64,000 nt of DNA from Arthrobacter_B sp038069765 (GTDB lineage: Bacteria; Actinomycetota; Actinomycetes; Actinomycetales; Micrococcaceae): NCBI RefSeq assembly GCF_038069765.1, contig NZ_JBBPFS010000004.1, positions 186,001 to 250,000 on the forward strand, given 5' to 3'. The position numbers and the translations under genes are program-made. Below the pieces are notes generated by a model. It made no database searches, was not told the DNA's origin, and saw only the letters and a program-made list of their open reading frames with translations. The number at the start of each line of letters is the position of its first letter. Positions within the stretch are counted from its first letter, which is position 1. Below are positions 62,666 to 64,000 of the stretch, piece by piece.

Positions 62666-62739
62666 ACTCCGATTCAACCAGAGCCGGCTCCGCGCACGTA
62701 ATAGCTGCCCGGAACCCGGGACAACCGGGGTGTTAAACG

Positions 62740-62824
62740 CGGAAACTCCCCGCTGTGGAGGAGTTTCCGGCCCGTAACGGGTGTCCGGCAAAGGAGGCTG
62801 CGGCCGTTCTTCCGCCGCCTCCTT
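62740..62824 (-). terminator. Tandem hairpin terminators downstream of ABC-2 permease
   Basis: CGGAAACTCC (62740-62749) pairs perfectly with GGAGTTTCCG (62760-62769). A second stem, AAGGAGGC (62791-62798) with GCCTCCTT (62817-62824), lies directly after the permease stop on the minus strand. Confidence 0.65.
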
Positions 62825-62842
62825 CACCGAAGAATGGAGTCC

Positions 62843-63721
62843 CTAGACGTCGCGGCGTTTGGCCACGAGCAGGGAGATGATGAGCAGCGCCACGGCCCAG
62901 GCAGCCATGACCAGGCCGCCCTCCAGCGGATTGAGCTGCCCGGCGGTCTCGGCCGGGAACATCAGCATTCGATCCCCGGCGTTGGTGGGCAGGAAGCGGG
63001 CGGCATCAGGAATCCAGTCAGCGAGCCCCTGAATGAGGTTCACGATGATGACGGGAAAGACGAAGAACAGTCCGATGGCCGTCACGACGCCGCCGGCGGT
63101 GTTGCGCAGGAGCGTGCCGATGGCCATGGAGATCACGGCAATGAACGCCAGATAGGTTCCGGTGTTCAGGATGGAGCGCAGTACGCCCTCGTCAGTCAGT
63201 GCAAAGTCCAGATCTTCGGCACCAAGGATTGGCTGGGCAATGAAGTAGGAGATGAACGCCGCGCCGGCACCGAGGATAAACGCGATCAGGGCAATGACCA
63301 GGTTCTTGGCCAGCAGGGCAGGGATCCGGGTGGGCACGGCAACCATGGTGGACCGGATCATCCCGGTGCCCCACTCCGAGGCGATCAGGACAACCGCCAG
63401 CGAGGCGATGAGCAGCTGGCCGAAGATGTACCCGCTGGCAGGTGCCATCAGCGCCTGTTCACGAAGCATCTCCATGCCGCCGCCCATCTGGGCCTGCATC
63501 TCCGGGGAAGCATCCGCCATGAAGTCGACCGACACTGCTATCTGCCAGGCATAGAGGGCGCTGAGCCCCACCATGACAATGAGGGTGATGGCCAGGAGGA
63601 TCACGGTAGAGGGAACGGTGGTGACCTTGATCCATTCCGAACGCAGAATTCGTCCGAAGCTCAGGCCCGAACCGTCCCGGCTCCGGGTGGGAGCCGGTGT
63701 TGGTGCTGTCTGGATGCTCAT
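62843..63721 (-). CDS. ABC-2 type exporter permease
   Basis: A 292-aa permease with six hydrophobic segments. RILRSEWIKVTTVPSTVILLAITLIVMVGL at the N terminus and LIASEWGTGMIRSTMVAVPTR in the middle are typical of ABC-2 permeases in actinobacterial drug/lipid exporters. Its ATG overlaps the stop of the upstream ATPase gene. Confidence 0.85.
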   Translation of the reverse strand: MSIQTAPTPAPTRSRDGSGLSFGRILRSEWIKVTTVPSTVILLAITLIVMVGLSALYAWQIAVSVDFMADASPEMQAQMGGGMEMLREQALMAPASGYIFGQLLIASLAVVLIASEWGTGMIRSTMVAVPTRIPALLAKNLVIALIAFILGAGAAFISYFIAQPILGAEDLDFALTDEGVLRSILNTGTYLAFIAVISMAIGTLLRNTAGGVVTAIGLFFVFPVIIVNLIQGLADWIPDAARFLPTNAGDRMLMFPAETAGQLNPLEGGLVMAAWAVALLIISLLVAKRRDV

Positions 63722-64000
63722 GCTGACTTTCCTCCGCCGCTGGTCAAGGTGGCTTCGGCTGCGGGGGCCGGTGCCTGGGGCTGTTCGATGGCCTGTGACT
63801 GGTATTCGACCTGGTCCCGGGTCAGCTCCATGTACGCCTCTTCAAGCGAGGACTGGCGGGGAGTCAGTTCATAGATCAGGATCTGCCGGGCCAGGGCGGC
63901 CTCGGCAATGCTGCGTGGTTCCCGGCCGGTGATTTCCAGCAGGTCCGGTTCCAGCTGTGTAAACGAGGTTTCCCGGTTTTCGAGTGCCCGGCGCAGTTCC
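63718..64000 (-). CDS. ABC transporter ATP-binding protein, C-terminal part (runs off window)
   Basis: Partial: only the last 93 codons lie inside the window. The frame ends ...LTPRQSSLEEAYMELTRDQ, the usual C-terminal ...SLEE.F..LT block of drug-exporter ATPases, followed by a polar Pro/Ala-rich tail and a TGA overlapping the permease ATG. Walker motifs would be beyond position 64000. Confidence 0.8.
   Translation of the reverse strand, partial: ELRRALENRETSFTQLEPDLLEITGREPRSIAEAALARQILIYELTPRQSSLEEAYMELTRDQVEYQSQAIEQPQAPAPAAEATLTSGGGKSA

Overview
The window is high-G+C actinobacterial chromosome and most resembles the Arthrobacter/Micrococcaceae group. The signs are strong third-position G/C bias, GTG starts, many 4-base ATGA/GTGA gene overlaps, leaderless-looking promoters, an Rpf-LysM protein, ANTAR and SigB/F-type regulators, and a chromosomal rpsF-ssb-rpsR-rplI-dnaB block. 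That block normally lies near oriC. I saw no tRNA, rRNA, CRISPR array, insertion sequence or prophage. Assignment to a genus is inference.

Layout. 0-2.3 kb: an orphan LanB C-terminal-like (thiopeptide-type) protein, with a possible coupled 52-codon ORF, then a GAF-ANTAR regulator. 2.4-5.7 kb: AI-2E-type membrane protein, orphan PstS-like lipoprotein, DUF1304 protein. 5.7-8.2 kb: alkylation repair, with a sigma factor, Ogt and AlkB in one overlapping operon and a second Ogt upstream. 8.2-14.9 kb: SulP and GntP transporters, acyl-CoA ligase, EamA transporter, CGNR regulator. 15-20.2 kb: LPxTG-anchored streptogrisin-like protease, a lipoprotein resembling a protease propeptide without a protease, a membrane protein and a SigB/F-type sigma factor.

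20.2-33.7 kb: an ADP-heptose/glycosyltransferase cluster (GmhB, GmhA, two HldE, three GT9, two GT4-like, one GT2, SDR, aldehyde dehydrogenase). It encodes every step to ADP-D-glycero-beta-D-manno-heptose but no recognisable HldD epimerase, which is unusual for an organism expected to lack LPS. 33.7-40.1 kb: small and membrane proteins, MATE and MFS exporters, a DUF4031-HD fusion, and a beta-propeller/MoaD-like pair. 40.3-43.6 kb: Rpf and a KimA-like K+ permease, divergent.

43.6-54.5 kb: a lower-G+C block by eye, read as a collagen/proline-peptide utilisation locus. It has a secreted M9 collagenase, a LuxR-type regulator, Xaa-Pro aminopeptidase and a complete peptide ABC importer preceded by a perfect TGTGA-N6-TCACA site. 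The secreted enzyme would make peptides, the importer would take them up and PepP would open X-Pro bonds.

54.6-64 kb: ABC-F protein, a hypothetical protein, dnaB, a dense cluster of DnaA boxes in the dnaB-rplI gap, rplI, rpsR, ssb and rpsF with a leader that can sequester its ribosome-binding site, M18 aminopeptidase, and an ABC-2 exporter whose ATPase runs off the right edge.
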